Source: Myotis daubentonii
Lineage: Eukaryota; Chordata; Mammalia; Chiroptera; Vespertilionidae
Direction: 5' to 3'
Length of the DNA: 64,000 nt
Assembly: GCF_963259705.1 (NCBI RefSeq)
Contig: NC_081851.1
Span: forward strand, 12,560,145 to 12,624,144
The notes beneath the pieces are model-generated. The model was not told the DNA's origin. It worked only from the letters and a program-made list of their open reading frames with translations, and did not search any database. Positions 22,322 through 35,100 of the stretch are shown here, in pieces. Every line of letters starts with the position of its first letter. Position 1 is the stretch's first letter. The position numbers were made by a program, and so were the translations under genes.

Positions 22322-23242
22322 TAGTTCATAAAATATGACCTACAAAATTTCCTATCTCCCACCAGAAACTGTTGCCTGTCATACCTTTTCGATTTGTTGT
22401 GTTTGTTCTGTGGCACTACTGAACACATGGCACCAGGTACTGTCAGAGGCGGAGATTCAGGACATGACAAGGTGTTCTGTTTTTGACACATCTTTATATA
22501 TCGCTATAAACTGTATAATAAGAATCCTATTTAATAACTTAGGTAGAGTTTTTAACAGAGTCCTCTTTCGGGTGTTGCCTTGTCTTTACCTTTTCTCTCC
22601 TTTGCTTTGTATACATGAACACATTATGGTATCTAGGGTTGTGAGGGAAAAGATAATAGAAAGGTTAGGACATTCTGGATTTCCCTTTTTTCAAGGTTTA
22701 CTGCTGAGGATCATCTTTTGTTTTATAGAGTAACACTTTGTTAAAGGAAACTTCAAAAGCAACTAATTCTTCATATAATAATTTTTACATTATCTCCATG
22801 AAAAGAATCTGTATCTTGAGCAAAGCACCACTGGTAACTCTATATAAAACCAAAATCATTCATTTTCTGTTGCATGGGGCCTGCTCTTTTAGGACTCAGC
22901 TGAGCCACAGCACAGTGCAGAGGAGTCACTGAATGCGCAGACTGTCCACTGCTCCTGTCTGAGTCGCGCTTGATGATTTTGGACAGCGCTTTTTGGCATT
23001 ATTGATTTTTGTTAGAAAAATACACGGGACATATAGTTGGCTGTGTCACCTTAGGTTGATATTTGCTTTGTAAGAGGGCATTGAAAAAGGAATCTTTCCT
23101 ATTTTTTATTTCCAATTGTGCTTTTAACTTTGTAGACATACTGGAGACTTTGTTGATTATCTCTCCCACAGAAATAATCATTGTAACACTCCTTGGAGAA
23201 AGAAAATCCAAGATAGTCTCTGTTCTCCTAAGCCCTCTAAAG
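22322..23242. other. Non-coding region
   Basis: I see nothing convincing. A 132-codon frame at 22335-22733 has no domain, no supporting splice sites and biased composition, so I do not call it. Confidence 0.5.
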
Positions 23243-23311
23243 CAACAGTCACCAACCAGTGGCCCGCAGACCACTGGTGGTCCGTGAGGTCCAAAAGGTT
23301 GGCAACTGCTG
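23243..23311. mobile_element. 69-bp hAT MITE with perfect target duplication
   Basis: Ends CAACAGTCACCAACC and, complemented, CAGCAGTTGCCAACC are inverted repeats. CTCTAAAG occurs directly on both sides (23235-23242 and 23312-23319), a perfect 8-bp hAT target duplication. Nothing is coded. Confidence 0.85.
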
Positions 23312-23465
23312 CTCTAAAGAGCTCAATTTTTTCCTTCCCACTTTCTTTGTATTTGCAAAATGAAGGCTGGGAAGAGGCTTTCTAAGTAATTATGTTATAA
23401 AATCTAGGTCACATATTTTTATTTCATGAATGAAAGGGTACACACCTGTCCAGTTCTTTATCTTT

Positions 23466-23688
23466 TTAAAAAAGTATATATTTTATGGATATTACAAAGA
23501 GGAAGGGAAAGGGACAGAGAGTTAGAAATATCGATGAGAGAAAAACATCAACCAGCCGCCTCCTGCACATCCCCTACTGGGGATCGGGCCTGAGACCAAG
23601 ATATATGCCCTTGACTGGAATCTAACCAGAGAGGGATCCTTTAGTCCGCAGGCCGACTTCCATCCACTGAGCCAAACCAGTTAGGGCT
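23466..23688 (-). mobile_element. Ves SINE
   Basis: Complemented Ves order: GAGGAAGGGAAAGGGACAGAG, CCGCCTCCTGCACATCCCC, and the head TCCACTGAGCCAAACCAG (A box complement). Confidence 0.8.
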
Positions 23689-24121
23689 GTCCAGTTGTTA
23701 ACACTTTTGCTTTATTAATAACTTTCTCCAAGTAAGGGATTCTGACTTTTTTGTTTCTCACCTCCCCTCTTCCTCATTCTCTTGCAAAATCCCACATGTA
23801 CAGTCCACATATCTTAAGTGTAGAGATGTTTGCTAATGACTCATCATGTGTTTAAAGACTATTATTCAAATTTCCACAACTATGAATCTGATTGTAGAGC
23901 TGTATCTATTGATTTCCAATCCAACGGCAGAACGTTCTGAGGGTCTGACTCAGATGGCAGTAAAACTGCTTGTATAAATAAAATAATTGAATTGTTGGTT
24001 TAGTTCGAGTCAAGGTATTCTCTGAAACTACTGGGAATTTTGATAGGAATTTATAACTATTAAAATTTGGAAATTACTTTCTAAGTTTTCTAAGATTTAA
24101 TAGAACCATTTTCTTTTCATC

Positions 24122-24374
24122 CTAACCCGAGGATATGCTTATTGATTTTAGAGGGGAGGGGGAAGAGATAGAGAGACAGAGGTGGAGAGAGAGAGAGAGA
24201 GAGAGAGAGAGAATCATTTAGGTAAGAGAGCAACATTGATCGGTTGCCTCCCATATACACCCTGACTGGGGATTGAACCCACAACCTAGGTATATGGCCT
24301 GACTGGAATCAAACCCACAACCTTTCAGTGTATGGAATGATGCTCCAGCCAACTGAGCCATAGCAGCCAGGGCA
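24122..24374 (-). mobile_element. Ves SINE with (GA)n
   Basis: Begins CCCGAGGATATGCTTATTG, typical of the complemented Ves tail, with a (GA)n run near 24184-24212, then CAACTGAGCCATAGCAGCC at the head. Confidence 0.8.
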
Positions 24375-25817
24375 TGGAACCGGTTTTCAGGATAGAAAAC
24401 CTTATATTACTCCTAGAATTTCTGCATACCTGAGGTCCAAAGTTCAGCTAAGTCAGTGGGAGTTGATGGAACACCTGGAGGCCTTTGAGTTGATTGAATG
24501 AGCTATAATGTGTGCAACGTGCTCATCACTGTGCCTGGCTTGCACTCACTCTTGTGGTTTCAGTCTGCCTGACCCTGTTTTCTATGTCACCGTTATGTGT
24601 TTTCTTTAAAACAGTTCTAGTCCCATAAATTGTGCTGCATTTCTCTGAAACCTTGGCCCTGAAATTTGGAAGCAGAGAGTTTAAAATTTTAGTATCCAGT
24701 TAATATCTCATTGGCATAAGCTCATATAATCAACCATTATTCAAATCCTGATTTGCATAATTATTAAAGAAATTCATCAAGAATCTCTAAGTTATATGTA
24801 ATTTGCTGTGTTCTCAGTTCAGGTAACTACATTTATAAATTTGTTTCCTATTTCGGTCACATTTTGTTTTGCATTATTTTAAATCTCATCATGCTTCCCA
24901 CAAATGAAGGCTGTTAGACTTTTGGTAGGTTTTATAAGAGGAATTGATTTAGGTGGGTATGAAAAAATAACACCTGCAGGTGGGCTTTTTTTTCATTTTT
25001 GTTCTTTGACTTTAGGGAATTTGTAATATTTATTGGAGCTGGATAGTTACTAAAAATGCTAACTGGTACTTTGTCCCCCCTCTATCATAAGTCCAAAGAT
25101 TTCATTTACTTAAAAAATTAAATTTATTTTAAATCAAAATAAATTTTTTAGTTAACCAAAATAAAACGATTACTAGTTTAGAAAATAATTAAAACACTTC
25201 TAGTTCATTGATTGACAACCTAGATGTTTAAATTTGTTCTGACATACCTGCATATCTGTTCTCTAAATGTCTTTCTTGCATGTGCTAGTTTAATGCTCCT
25301 TGTACAGAAAGCTATGCGCAGGCTCTTTTTGTTAAAATATTTCCCAAATATGCAGCTTTATTTTGTTCATTTTTCTTTCCTCTAAATTACTTACTAGTTA
25401 ATATTCTATCAAATCGTTTTGTAGGCAGCTGACTGGTGGGTTTAGGTGTTGTAATGTATGAACTACTAACTGGAGGGTCTCCGTTCACTGTGATGGGAAA
25501 GAGAACTCCCAAGCTGAGCTACTAGGTCAGACTTAATAAAACGAATGGCTACTTCAAAGGAACTGATCAAATTTCTGCAATTTGGCTGATGGAAAAAATA
25601 ATTAAAAATGGAGATTGGCAAATTTATGTTGAAGTGGTTAATTTACATTTATAAGTACATAGGATATAGACATAGACCTTTTATATTTCCTCATATTTTA
25701 TGTGCCCAGAATGATTTTAAATTTCATAGGGAGTGTGTCATAATTTTTGTGTATTCCAAAGCACTTAGCATTGGCCGGGAGCTGCCACAGCCTCTGACCC
25801 AGCTGTGTTCCCTGCTA
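24375..25817. other. AT-rich non-coding region
   Basis: No exon, RNA gene or clear repeat border is seen. It is AT-rich unique-looking sequence upstream of the Daple-like gene. Confidence 0.5.
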
Positions 25818-25990
25818 GAGCCCTTTGGAATATGGGTCCCAGAGCAGTTAGGAATACAGGCTCAAGAGCCGTTTAGAACTTGGGGCAAAGAGCCTTTTTC
25901 GAATGTGGAGCAAATAGCAGTTTAGAATGTGGTGCAAACAGCAGTTTAGAATGTGGGGTGATGAGCCATTTGGAATGTGGGGTGAGTAGC
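25818..25990 (+). repeat. 24-bp minisatellite just upstream of the Daple-like start
   Basis: About seven imperfect units of the form GAGC(C/A)GTTTAGAATGTGGG plus CAAA repeat every 23-25 bases and end about 93 bases before the ATG at 26083. The frame of that ATG is closed by a TAG at 25987, so the array is not translated from the called start. It may lie in the 5' UTR or promoter. Confidence 0.75.
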
Positions 25991-26082
25991 CGTTGGCACT
26001 GCTTGGCGCAGAGCTGGTGGGCACAGAGACGGTGGGCCCAGAGCCTGTGTGCATAGCGATGGACGGTGGACACAGCCTCAGG

Positions 26083-26142
26083 ATGGACGTTACTGTACGA
26101 GAGCTCATGGAGCTCTTTCTGCAGAGCACGCTGGTGGCGGGG
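26083..26142 (+). CDS. CCDC88C-like: Daple-like exon 1 (start codon)
   Basis: The ATG at 26083 has A at -3 and G at +4, a strong Kozak context. It opens [15 protein letters not shown]; human Daple opens MDVTVSELLELFLQS (from memory). After 20 codons a GTGAGT donor follows in phase 0, at the same place as in the family, where W-V of the HOOK domain would continue. An ATG eight codons upstream in the same frame is possible, but the match to Daple favours 26083. Confidence 0.8.
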
Positions 26143-29100
26143 GTGAGTGCACCTGCCTCCCTGTCCCATTGCGGGTGCCCTGGCTCCTCTCCCGCCCCCC
26201 TGGGGTCTCCACAGACCCCACCCTCCTGGACCCTAGCAGTCCTGGGACTCAGGGCTCTTCACAGGTTTCCAAACTGGGGGCGGGGGTCCTGGCCTGGGAA
26301 CCTGAGGGGTTTCCTACTCTGGAGCCCATGCACTAGGTGCAGGACCCCCTGGCGCTTCCAGCCCTGGACTGAGATGAGTTCACTGCTCCTGCCAGGGGGC
26401 TAGGCTGCGGGTCCAGGCTCTAGATGGTTTCGCTCAGTGGTTAGAGTGTTGGACTGCCGACCAAAGGGTCACAGGTTTGATTCCCGTCAAGGGCATGTCC
26501 CTGGGTTGAAGGAGGTGATGTCGGCAGGTGGAGGAGAGGCTGCCCAGTGAGGATGAGGCCATGGGCCTGCGCTCACACCCGGCAGAAAGGGGAACCAGGT
26601 GGTCCTGTGTGGCCTGTGGGGATGAGATACAGGCTCTCCTGAGAAGTATTTCAGGTTATGAATGGTTTCCTCAAAATATAAGATTGTCATGGACCCAACC
26701 TTCTGACATAAGCGCTCTGATATTTTGCCATCTTCGGGTTAGATTTTATTTGCAGAATAAGATGCCATCCCTCCTGACCCTCCCCTCCCAGGCTTACCCT
26801 CTTTGTGTGACACATGGATGGTGTGCGACTGAAATCCCTGGGACAGTTGAGGGAGCTCCCACGCTGGGAGGAGTGCTGTCTGGTGGGAAGTCAGTGTTCT
26901 TCTTGAGCTAGTGTGACAGCAGCAGTGGTGTGTGAGGAAAGAGCTGGGCTGCAGACTGTGGCTGCACTTGGTGAGGAGCCTGCCCGCCCCTACAGGAACT
27001 TGGTGGCTGAGGGTTAATGTCAGTGAGGTGGGTCAGCTGTGGGTGAGTGGGCCTAGGTCCCAGGGGGCATGGCCTTGGGAGGTGGGTGCTCTCGGGGACC
27101 CCAGTGCTGATCCCTGCCCGGCCTCCCCAGCACCTTACCCTTGTGTGCCCTCAGGTGACCCGCCACCAGGAGACCCTGTTTAACTTGCAGAGGTTGGAGG
27201 CCCCAGACATGGCCCTGGAGGAGCTGGAGTTTCTCTCCAGCAACATGACCTGTCGCCTCAGGAGGCTCTTAATTGAGCAAGACAGTTACAGGGAGGTGTG
27301 TTTGCTGGTGGCCCAACAGCCTGGGGGACGGGTGGGGAGGGGCCTGGGTCTGGGGCCCTAGTTATGGCCGCGCTCCTCATCCTGACTTTCTCTCAAGCGT
27401 GCACACTGTCTGTCCTCCTGGCCCATTTCCGAGGGGGCAGGGCATGGGCACTTTCCCTGCAGGGCCCAGTCCCCTGAGACACCTGTGTGAGGACAGAGGT
27501 TGAGCTTGGGGAGCCTGATCCATGCCCTCGGCCCTTCTGTCTCACTAAACATATCCTCGCTTCTTAAAAACTCCCCACCTTCTCCTGCCTCCCTCCTGGC
27601 TTTGCAGTCGCGGCTGCCATCTTCTCTTTTACTTTCTTCTGTCTTTTCGTCATTCTTCACCACGTTCTAGTGCAGGCACTGTGCCGGGCACAGGAGCACG
27701 CTGGTGAGACCCCTCTGTCTGCCCTCCTGTAGCTGGTCGTGACCATGACCCAGGAGTGGAACACCAGCAGCCGCCCCAGCGAGGACACGCAGCCCCTGGC
27801 CGTGGAGCTGGCGGACACCAAGGCCACGCTACGCCGAGTCAGGCAGGAGCTGTGAGTCCCCCAGTGACCCGGTCTTTCCGCTATTGTGCCCTGTGTCACC
27901 CCCCGTTGCTGGCACATGTGGTTCACTGCCATGCGGTGCAGCAAACGGGGCAGCTCTCACAGTGCCCTGGGGTGACGGGGCTCTGCTGTGAGTTGGGTCC
28001 CTGTTGGGCCCTGGGCTAGCCCGCTCCCTCCCCTCCCGGGGCCTGCACAGCAGGGTTCTGCTGGGTCTGTAGGGTTCCGGCCAGTCCAGACCTGGCAGAC
28101 TCAGAGCAGCAGCCTGCCGCTCAGCCTTGGGCCCAGTGTGGGTGCTCTTGGCTGGAGGGAGGATGTGTCTCTCCCATCCCGTCCGGTGGGCCTGCTCCCC
28201 CTTTCCTGCAGCTGGTGATGGCACCATGCCCACTTCCTGGGAAGCTGCCCCCTTCACCTCCCTGCCAGGGGGCCTCCCTGCCTGCCTGACTGTGGAGGGA
28301 GCAGTGGCTCTGGGGGCTCCTTCCCTGTCCGCACCCCCAGAGTAAAGCTCAGGTGTGTGGTGTAGTCTGAGAGCTTCAGTGACAACTTAAAGCTCACCTT
28401 GGACTCCAGAGCGTTATTGCAGCCCCACGTGCAGACGCCCTCCTCACGCCTAGAAGCCAGGACCCCCTCCTTCCCCGCTGTGGTCTCCCAGGTGGTGGGC
28501 TTTCCGGGTGCTTCTGAGGAGCCCTCACCACGTGTTCTCATCGCCCGCAGGGAGGAGAAGACGAAGCAGCTGGCGGACGCCAGGCATCAGTTGTACCAGC
28601 TGGTGCTGGTGCTGCAGGAGGCCCGGCGCAATGTGAGCAGGAGGCCTACCGTGTGGGCCGGGGGTGGGGGGCTGGGACGCCCCAGTCACCGGGGCCCCAG
28701 GTCCAGGAACGTGACCTGGGACACCTCTGCCTCCCGCTCAAAGCAGCGCTGCCTGAGAGCCAGTTGTCCTGGGAGCTTCTGGGGGGTGACATGCTGCAGT
28801 GACAGCATGTGGGGCCCCCACACAGGGGCCTACACATGGACCAGCTTGGCCGCCCCTGGCTTCTCCTGGGGCTGCAGGGACTTGGGCCTTTCCCCAGCCC
28901 TGAGGGTGCCCTGAGCCAGGTCCCCTGCCTTTGCCCACCTCCCCGAACATGGAGTTGGCAGCCAGCGCCCAGGCTGCTCCTGCCCCCTCCCTGAGGTGGA
29001 CTCCCTGAGGGAGAAGGTGAGGCATGTGGAGAGGCTGGAGATGGAGGCGATGGGCCTCAGGCAGAAGGAGAAAGACATAGACTTCTATGCAGCCATATGG

Positions 29101-32100
29101 AAGTGACCCCAGCAGGGTCAGGCAGCCCGCGGGCACTTGTTTCCTGGTAGAGGGGAGAGGGGCCGTGATGCCTCCCCAGTTGGCCCTCTCCCTGCACCCC
29201 AGACTGTCTGCCAGTCCCCTGGGCTCCCTCTGGTAGTGGAAGGAATAGGATTCGGATTGTGGCTGAAAGGCCCTGATTCTTCTAGGACTTGCCCTTCTCC
29301 TCCTTCATGCTATAGTGATGACTTTCTATTCACTGATCTTTTTCTTTAAGACTCCTTGTAATCTCTATGGCTAAATCTTACCAGGACTGTTTCCTCATCT
29401 ATAAAACAGAGATAACTGTACTAGTCCGTGAGGTTTATACAATGAAAGAGGTAAAAAACCTGGTATTTGGGCAAGTCCCATATGAAGCTCTCCGTGGTGT
29501 AGCCTACTCAGATCCCGAGGTTATGGGCCTGTTCAGGGGAGGGTGTCAGGGCTGAGGGGGTATGGAGACCAAGACCCAGGCAGGGTTACTGATGCTCTGA
29601 CCATGCACCCAGCTGCCTCATGTGAGCAGTGGGTTCAGGACCCTCTCTTCCAGTCTTGTTTGCTCCTCCCACCTACTCAGGGAATGGTTGTTCCCGCAGG
29701 AATGTTGGTGGCTCACTGCTCTGCCCCCTGGGGAGAAGGCACCCTGGGTGCTGTGCCCAAGCAGCCCGGCCCAGGACGGGTGGGGGTGGGAGGCCAGCTC
29801 TCGGCTTTGTCCTGGAAATGGTCCCCTGGCCCTACTGGTGATGAAGGGCATCAATCTGCAACACAGACAGGTGTGGGGCACGGGCACCCTCACTCACAGG
29901 TAGGAGGGTTGCGGAAGGTCATGTGCAAGCTTCCCCAGGCTGCCGCCTCCGCAGCCTCCTGCACACGGGGAACCTAAGGCAGGCCCACATCTCAGCCAAC
30001 ACTCTGCCCCGTGGATGGGGGTGGGTTTCAGGGCTCAGCCTCTGTCTCCGTGTCTTTTCCGGGCCTGTCCAAGCAGCCTCGCTCAGTCATGCAGACGCAG
30101 TGACTGAAGGCCTGTGTGGCGCCAAGCCCTGCGCCAGGAGCAGGGGATCTAACACAAAGCGAGACTCGCTCCTGGCACTGGGGAGCTTCTGGGCTTTTGC
30201 AGGGTTTCCTGTGGGAACCCCTGTTCCGTGTTCTCAAGGTGCGTGCCTCTGGATAACAGCAGCAACATTTTTAATATCCTATTTAATAAGAGCCTAATAT
30301 GCAAATTGTCCCCTTGGATGGGAGTTCCACAGGGAGGCCAGGAGTCCGACTGCTTGCTATGACATGTGCTGACCACCAGGGGACGGCGTGGAACATTGCT
30401 GGCATTGGCAATGCGCTGTGACCTCTTGCTGGCTAACCAGGAGCGGGGGTGACAGGGATGGAAGTGCTGTAAGAATGCGAGCTCGTTCTCACTCCCCCTG
30501 CAACCCTCCCCCAGGACGCCAGGGCTCGCCCGCCAGGGAAGCCCCTGAGCTCAGGTGCTGGGTGCCCAGGAGGAGCCCACCCTGCACCCGCACAACCTCT
30601 TTAAGGTGAGCCAGGCCACAGCAGCCGGGACCACAGGGGCTTGTGGGGCTCCTGGTGGGTTCGAGCAGGAGCTGGTCTGCAAGGCCGGCCAGGAGAGAGC
30701 GTGCTGCCCGCCGTGCTTCCGGGGGACACCACTGGGTGGACCAGAGGCCTACACTGCTCTCCGGCCCACAGTGTCTGGCCTTGCTCACCACATCTCCGTA
30801 TGGAGACTTGGGCACCATGACTCAGGTATGGGGGGGAGGGGGGTGCATAGAGGCCAGGGGCCCAGAGGTCAGCTGTGACCTGCCCTTCCACACCAGGCGC
30901 TCACCCTTCAATCTCCGGCCAGGCCTAGGGACCAACCCAGCAGGAATTTCATGCACCGGGCCTCTAGTCAATTAATCATTTTGCTGTGAAACTAGTAATG
31001 TCTTACACTTTCCATTAGTAAATGAATTACAAGAGAAATAGAGAGGTCCATGGAGACCAGGCCACATAGAGGATGAGTCACACTGTTCTCCAAGGCCCAT
31101 GTGCCAGGGTCCAGGGAGCAGAGAGGACAGAGCTTGCACCCACATGCTTACACAAAAGGGGTGCCAACAGCCCTGCTGGCTGTGCGCAGCCTCCCTTCAG
31201 CCCTGCTGGGCCAGGTTTCCTGTGTGCAGCTCGAGCCCCTGAGGGCAGGGGCAGAGCCTGTCTGACTGCATGCCTGGGCCTGGCACACACAAGTCACTTG
31301 GTAGTGACCTCACAGGCCAAGTAAAAACACATCTCAGCATGAAAAGACTTGCAACCTGGGGAGAAGGACGGAGGAATCAGAGGTGTTGTCTCCTTCGGAC
31401 GGTGACAGTGTCGGGTGTGATGGGCAGCAGAGCAGAGAGCCAAACACGACTGTCACGCGGACACCCACCACTCGGGGCCCTCCTATGGGTATAGGGGGAG
31501 CCACAAACGGCCCGGGTGGCCGTCCAGTGTCGCCACTGAGAAACATAAAAGGGGAGGGTGTCAGTGCCACAACCTGAGGAGACAGGCCTGGGCGCCCCTA
31601 GGCACAGCTGGGAAGTGGGGGTGCACCAGGGGATCCTTGACTTCCGTCTGCAAACGCTCATCCCACCTCTGCTGCCAGGGCCCGGGGTGGAGGACAGAGG
31701 CAGAGAGAGAGTGCCTGGAAGGTCCCGCTGGTCCCATGCTTTGTCCTTGGCTGAAATTCCCGCTTCCAGAGCGCAGACGTGCGGGTGCCTTGAGGGTCCT
31801 GAGCAGCTGAGGGCCAGCTGGGCCTGTCTCTGCCCCTCAGAGAGGGATGTGCACTGAGCTTCCTGGGCAGGGCTTGCTCCCAGAGGCGGCGGAGGCTCCG
31901 CAGGGGAGTCCCAGCTCTCACTCCACTTGCTGGGTGTGGAGCAAGCCTTGTCCCCATCCATCACAGAAGAGGTGGTCGAGGCACCTGTGAGCCCCTCGTG
32001 CCCTGGCACCGGGTGGCGTCGATAGGAACACGTTTCTAGTGAGCTTATAACGTGACGTTCTGTCCACAGATGGGGCCCCTGGATCCGATCGTGCAGGGAG

Positions 32101-35100
32101 GGGCAGGGCGGGTGGTGGCAAGGCAGGTAGGAGCTGGGTTTAAGATCGGGCCCCGGGGCAGGTGGTCTCACACTCTCTGCCTCCTCCAGGCCCAGCCTTT
32201 GCCACTTTAGGACTTGGGCACAGCTTCTCGGGGTCTGGTCTCTCACTTCTGCGGTGGTGGGGTGTGCAAAGCAGGTTTAGATGTTTCTGCTGCCTGATAC
32301 ATGGGGAAGGCTGACACCCCCAGAAAACTGAGGCCCATTGGAAGAATAGCTGTAAATCATTTCGTTCCATGCTGTACTCTGCTTCTGGACACTTGTCCAT
32401 CCTGCCTTTCCCCAGGTCCTTCAGGGCCCAACTCACATGGCACCTCTGACTCCCCCTCATGGTATGATTCAGCTGACAAGTGTCTTTGAACACTTCTGGG
32501 GGCCCCATGCGAAGAGGAGTGGCATAGTCCTGCCCTGCAGGAATAGCCTTGCGGGGGGTGGGCTCACAGGCCAGTTCAGTGTTGCCTCATAGTGGGCACT
32601 CTGGGTGCCCAGCATCTGACTCAGTGGGTGGGATAGAGTGGAGTTGAAGTCCTCAGAGTGGGCAATTCCGGCTGGGTTTTGAAGGCTGAGTAGGAGTTGG
32701 TTGTAAGGATGACTGAGAGGCTGTGCTATGGGATCCTTCAGGGCCTGAGAATATGGTGAGACTGGTAAGTACTGGTGGGTAGACACAAGATGAGAATTCT
32801 GGGGGCAGTGGCCAAGGGGGGAGAGATGGACCTCCTTCCTGTAGAAGCCCCTCCATGAGCTCTGGCTCACAGCTCTGATAGTGGTTGGGGCTCCTTACCC
32901 ACGCGGACTCCTTAAGGATAAGGTGCAAGGCTGCTGAGGGCAGTGAAGAAACAGGACTGGACCTCTCCTGCCTGAATACAAGCCCAGCTTCACCCCTGGC
33001 TGGCTTTGTGACTTGGGGTTCATTCCTTAATTGACCCAAGTCAGCCTCTTCGTGTGTAGGAAGGGACTGTCCCTGCCTCCCTCTGGGGGCTGTTGTGAAG
33101 AGTGAATGTGGCAGAGACAGAGAGCACCTAGTGCAGGGCCAGGAACAGGCAGGAAGGGGGCTGCGAGGTTAAGCCAGAGTCACTGACCAAACCCTTCCAG
33201 CTGCCAGGCTTTGACCAGAACCGTGTCCACTGGCGGTAGGTGCACGGTTTCCCCTCTACCGAGAATCCGGGGTTCTGGCCCGTGCGGGGAAATGAACACG
33301 TGATGGATAAACAGGAGCTACTGGCCTGCTCCCAGGTGTTAGAACCCGTGAGTGGGGCAAGCCTTGGAAAACAGCCCGCCAAGAGAAATGGGCATGTCCC
33401 CGTGGATGCGTGCTTGCAGACTCTGAGGGCATTCCGGGGAGACTCAGTCCCCCTGAGACTGAGTGGCGCTGGGAAGGCTTGTGGGGGTGGGGCGGGACCA
33501 GAGATGAGGGGGATGAGCTGAACTGTGTGTGCTGGGCACTGGGACAGGAGTGAGTGCAGTGGACGCCGCCCATGAGGTTGCCTGTAGGGGCCCCACCATT
33601 GTGTTCCACCCCCAGCATGTGCCTGGCACACAGAGGCCATAGTACTGGTTTGCTTGTTGTGTCTTACAGACCCTCATTGCCGGGAAACAGCCCAGAGCTG
33701 TTGTTTCTCTAAGAGTAGGTGTGTGACATGTTCAGATAGGACCTGCTATTGAACAAAAGCTCCTCTGAATTTTGTTCCATGACCCAGATCAGTGGAGTGA
33801 CTGAGAGAGGCCTAGACTCGGCCCTCAAAGCCAGGACAGACTCTCAGCCCCACCCCTTCCTTGTTTAAGAAAGTGGCTCAGCCACATCCCACACCTGTCA
33901 GCAGGTGCACGCGTCCAACCATGGAGGCTGTACATGTCAGACACTCTCACAGTGTTCCCTTCCCGAATTTAAACAGTGTCTTCCTGCGGGGATTTTTCCA
34001 TCTGGCCTGGCCTAATGGAGAAGGGCAGGGGCTCAAAAGTGGAGACAGAGCTTCCCGTGGCAGCAGGGTCATCCCTAGGTTGTTGGTTTGGGCCCAGTGA
34101 CTGGAAGAGCTGTTGTCATGATCAGGGGCCTTAACCTGATGGCGCTCATGTGTGTTCTTGCTGACCAGGTGCCGACTGGAGACGAATATTTTTCCATGGA
34201 CACCGAGGGCCATCTCCAGGACCATTGGATTTGGTATTGGATTGATAAGCTATTCGAGCGGGAGGAGGAGAATGTGCAGCTGAAATCGAGGCTGCACCAC
34301 CTACAATTGGTAGGACAAGCTGTGGTCACCACGTGTAGCAGAGATGGGGGCAGTTTTAGGTTCATGTTGTGCCCTTCTCTGATGTTCAGCTACTGGATCG
34401 GTGCTGCTGCCAACACAGTGATGCTCTGAGGGCGGAGAGTCGCTTGCTAAGCTCAGTGGCTTGAGTGGGCACCACTGAAGCCTCCAACACAGAGAGGCCT
34501 GATGCTGTGTTGCTTTCCTGTGAGGATGGAGGGGTTGGGCCTCTGTTGCAAAAAAGGGTCTCCCTGGCGTTTATGATGTGGGTTGAGCTGTGATGTGAGT
34601 CCCTACGGCCTTTCCAAGGCATTAGGCCTGCTAAGGGGCCACAGAGCAGCCGTCACCATAGCACTTGCTCTAAAGCCCTGCGCTGTACGTCACTTTGTTC
34701 AGACACCCCTCAGAGACCTCGGGTGTCTTCATCCCCTAGGTCACTGGGTCAGCATACCTTTTAGTGGCTGTAAGTCTCACCGCTGGGCCATGTACTGGAG
34801 TCGTTTCTGTGCAGCTGTGTTTTTGGAATTGAGCAGGGGCATGGAGGCCCTTCATCCTGAGGGAATGAGGACAGATGCACGGGGGCCGGGGCTTTTCCAG
34901 AGCGTGCCCCAGTCCACATCCTCACCCCCCACCCCCACTTCCTGCACTAGGCCCGGGACACAGACCAGAAATGCCTTGAGGAGCTGCGGGAAGAGATCAT
35001 GGCCCTCAAGACTGCACAAGGGCAGAGTGTGGAGGAGTCCGCCCACCTGCACTGGGAGCTGGAGCAGCTGTCAGAGGGTAAGCAGCAGCCCCTGGTGGCT

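Noticed and set aside
22335..22733. 132-codon frame
   Set aside because: Hydrophobic by AT-rich composition. No start context, domain or neighbouring exon.
26528..26911. Possible remnant of a HOOK exon (RFYLQNKM resembling the family's KTYYQEVL)
   Set aside because: Only a handful of similar residues, no acceptor in the right place, and flanking residues do not fit.
31377..32246. 289-codon minus-strand frame
   Set aside because: Ser/Pro-rich with no recognisable domain, lying in an intron of the plus-strand gene. The alternative start may not be ATG.
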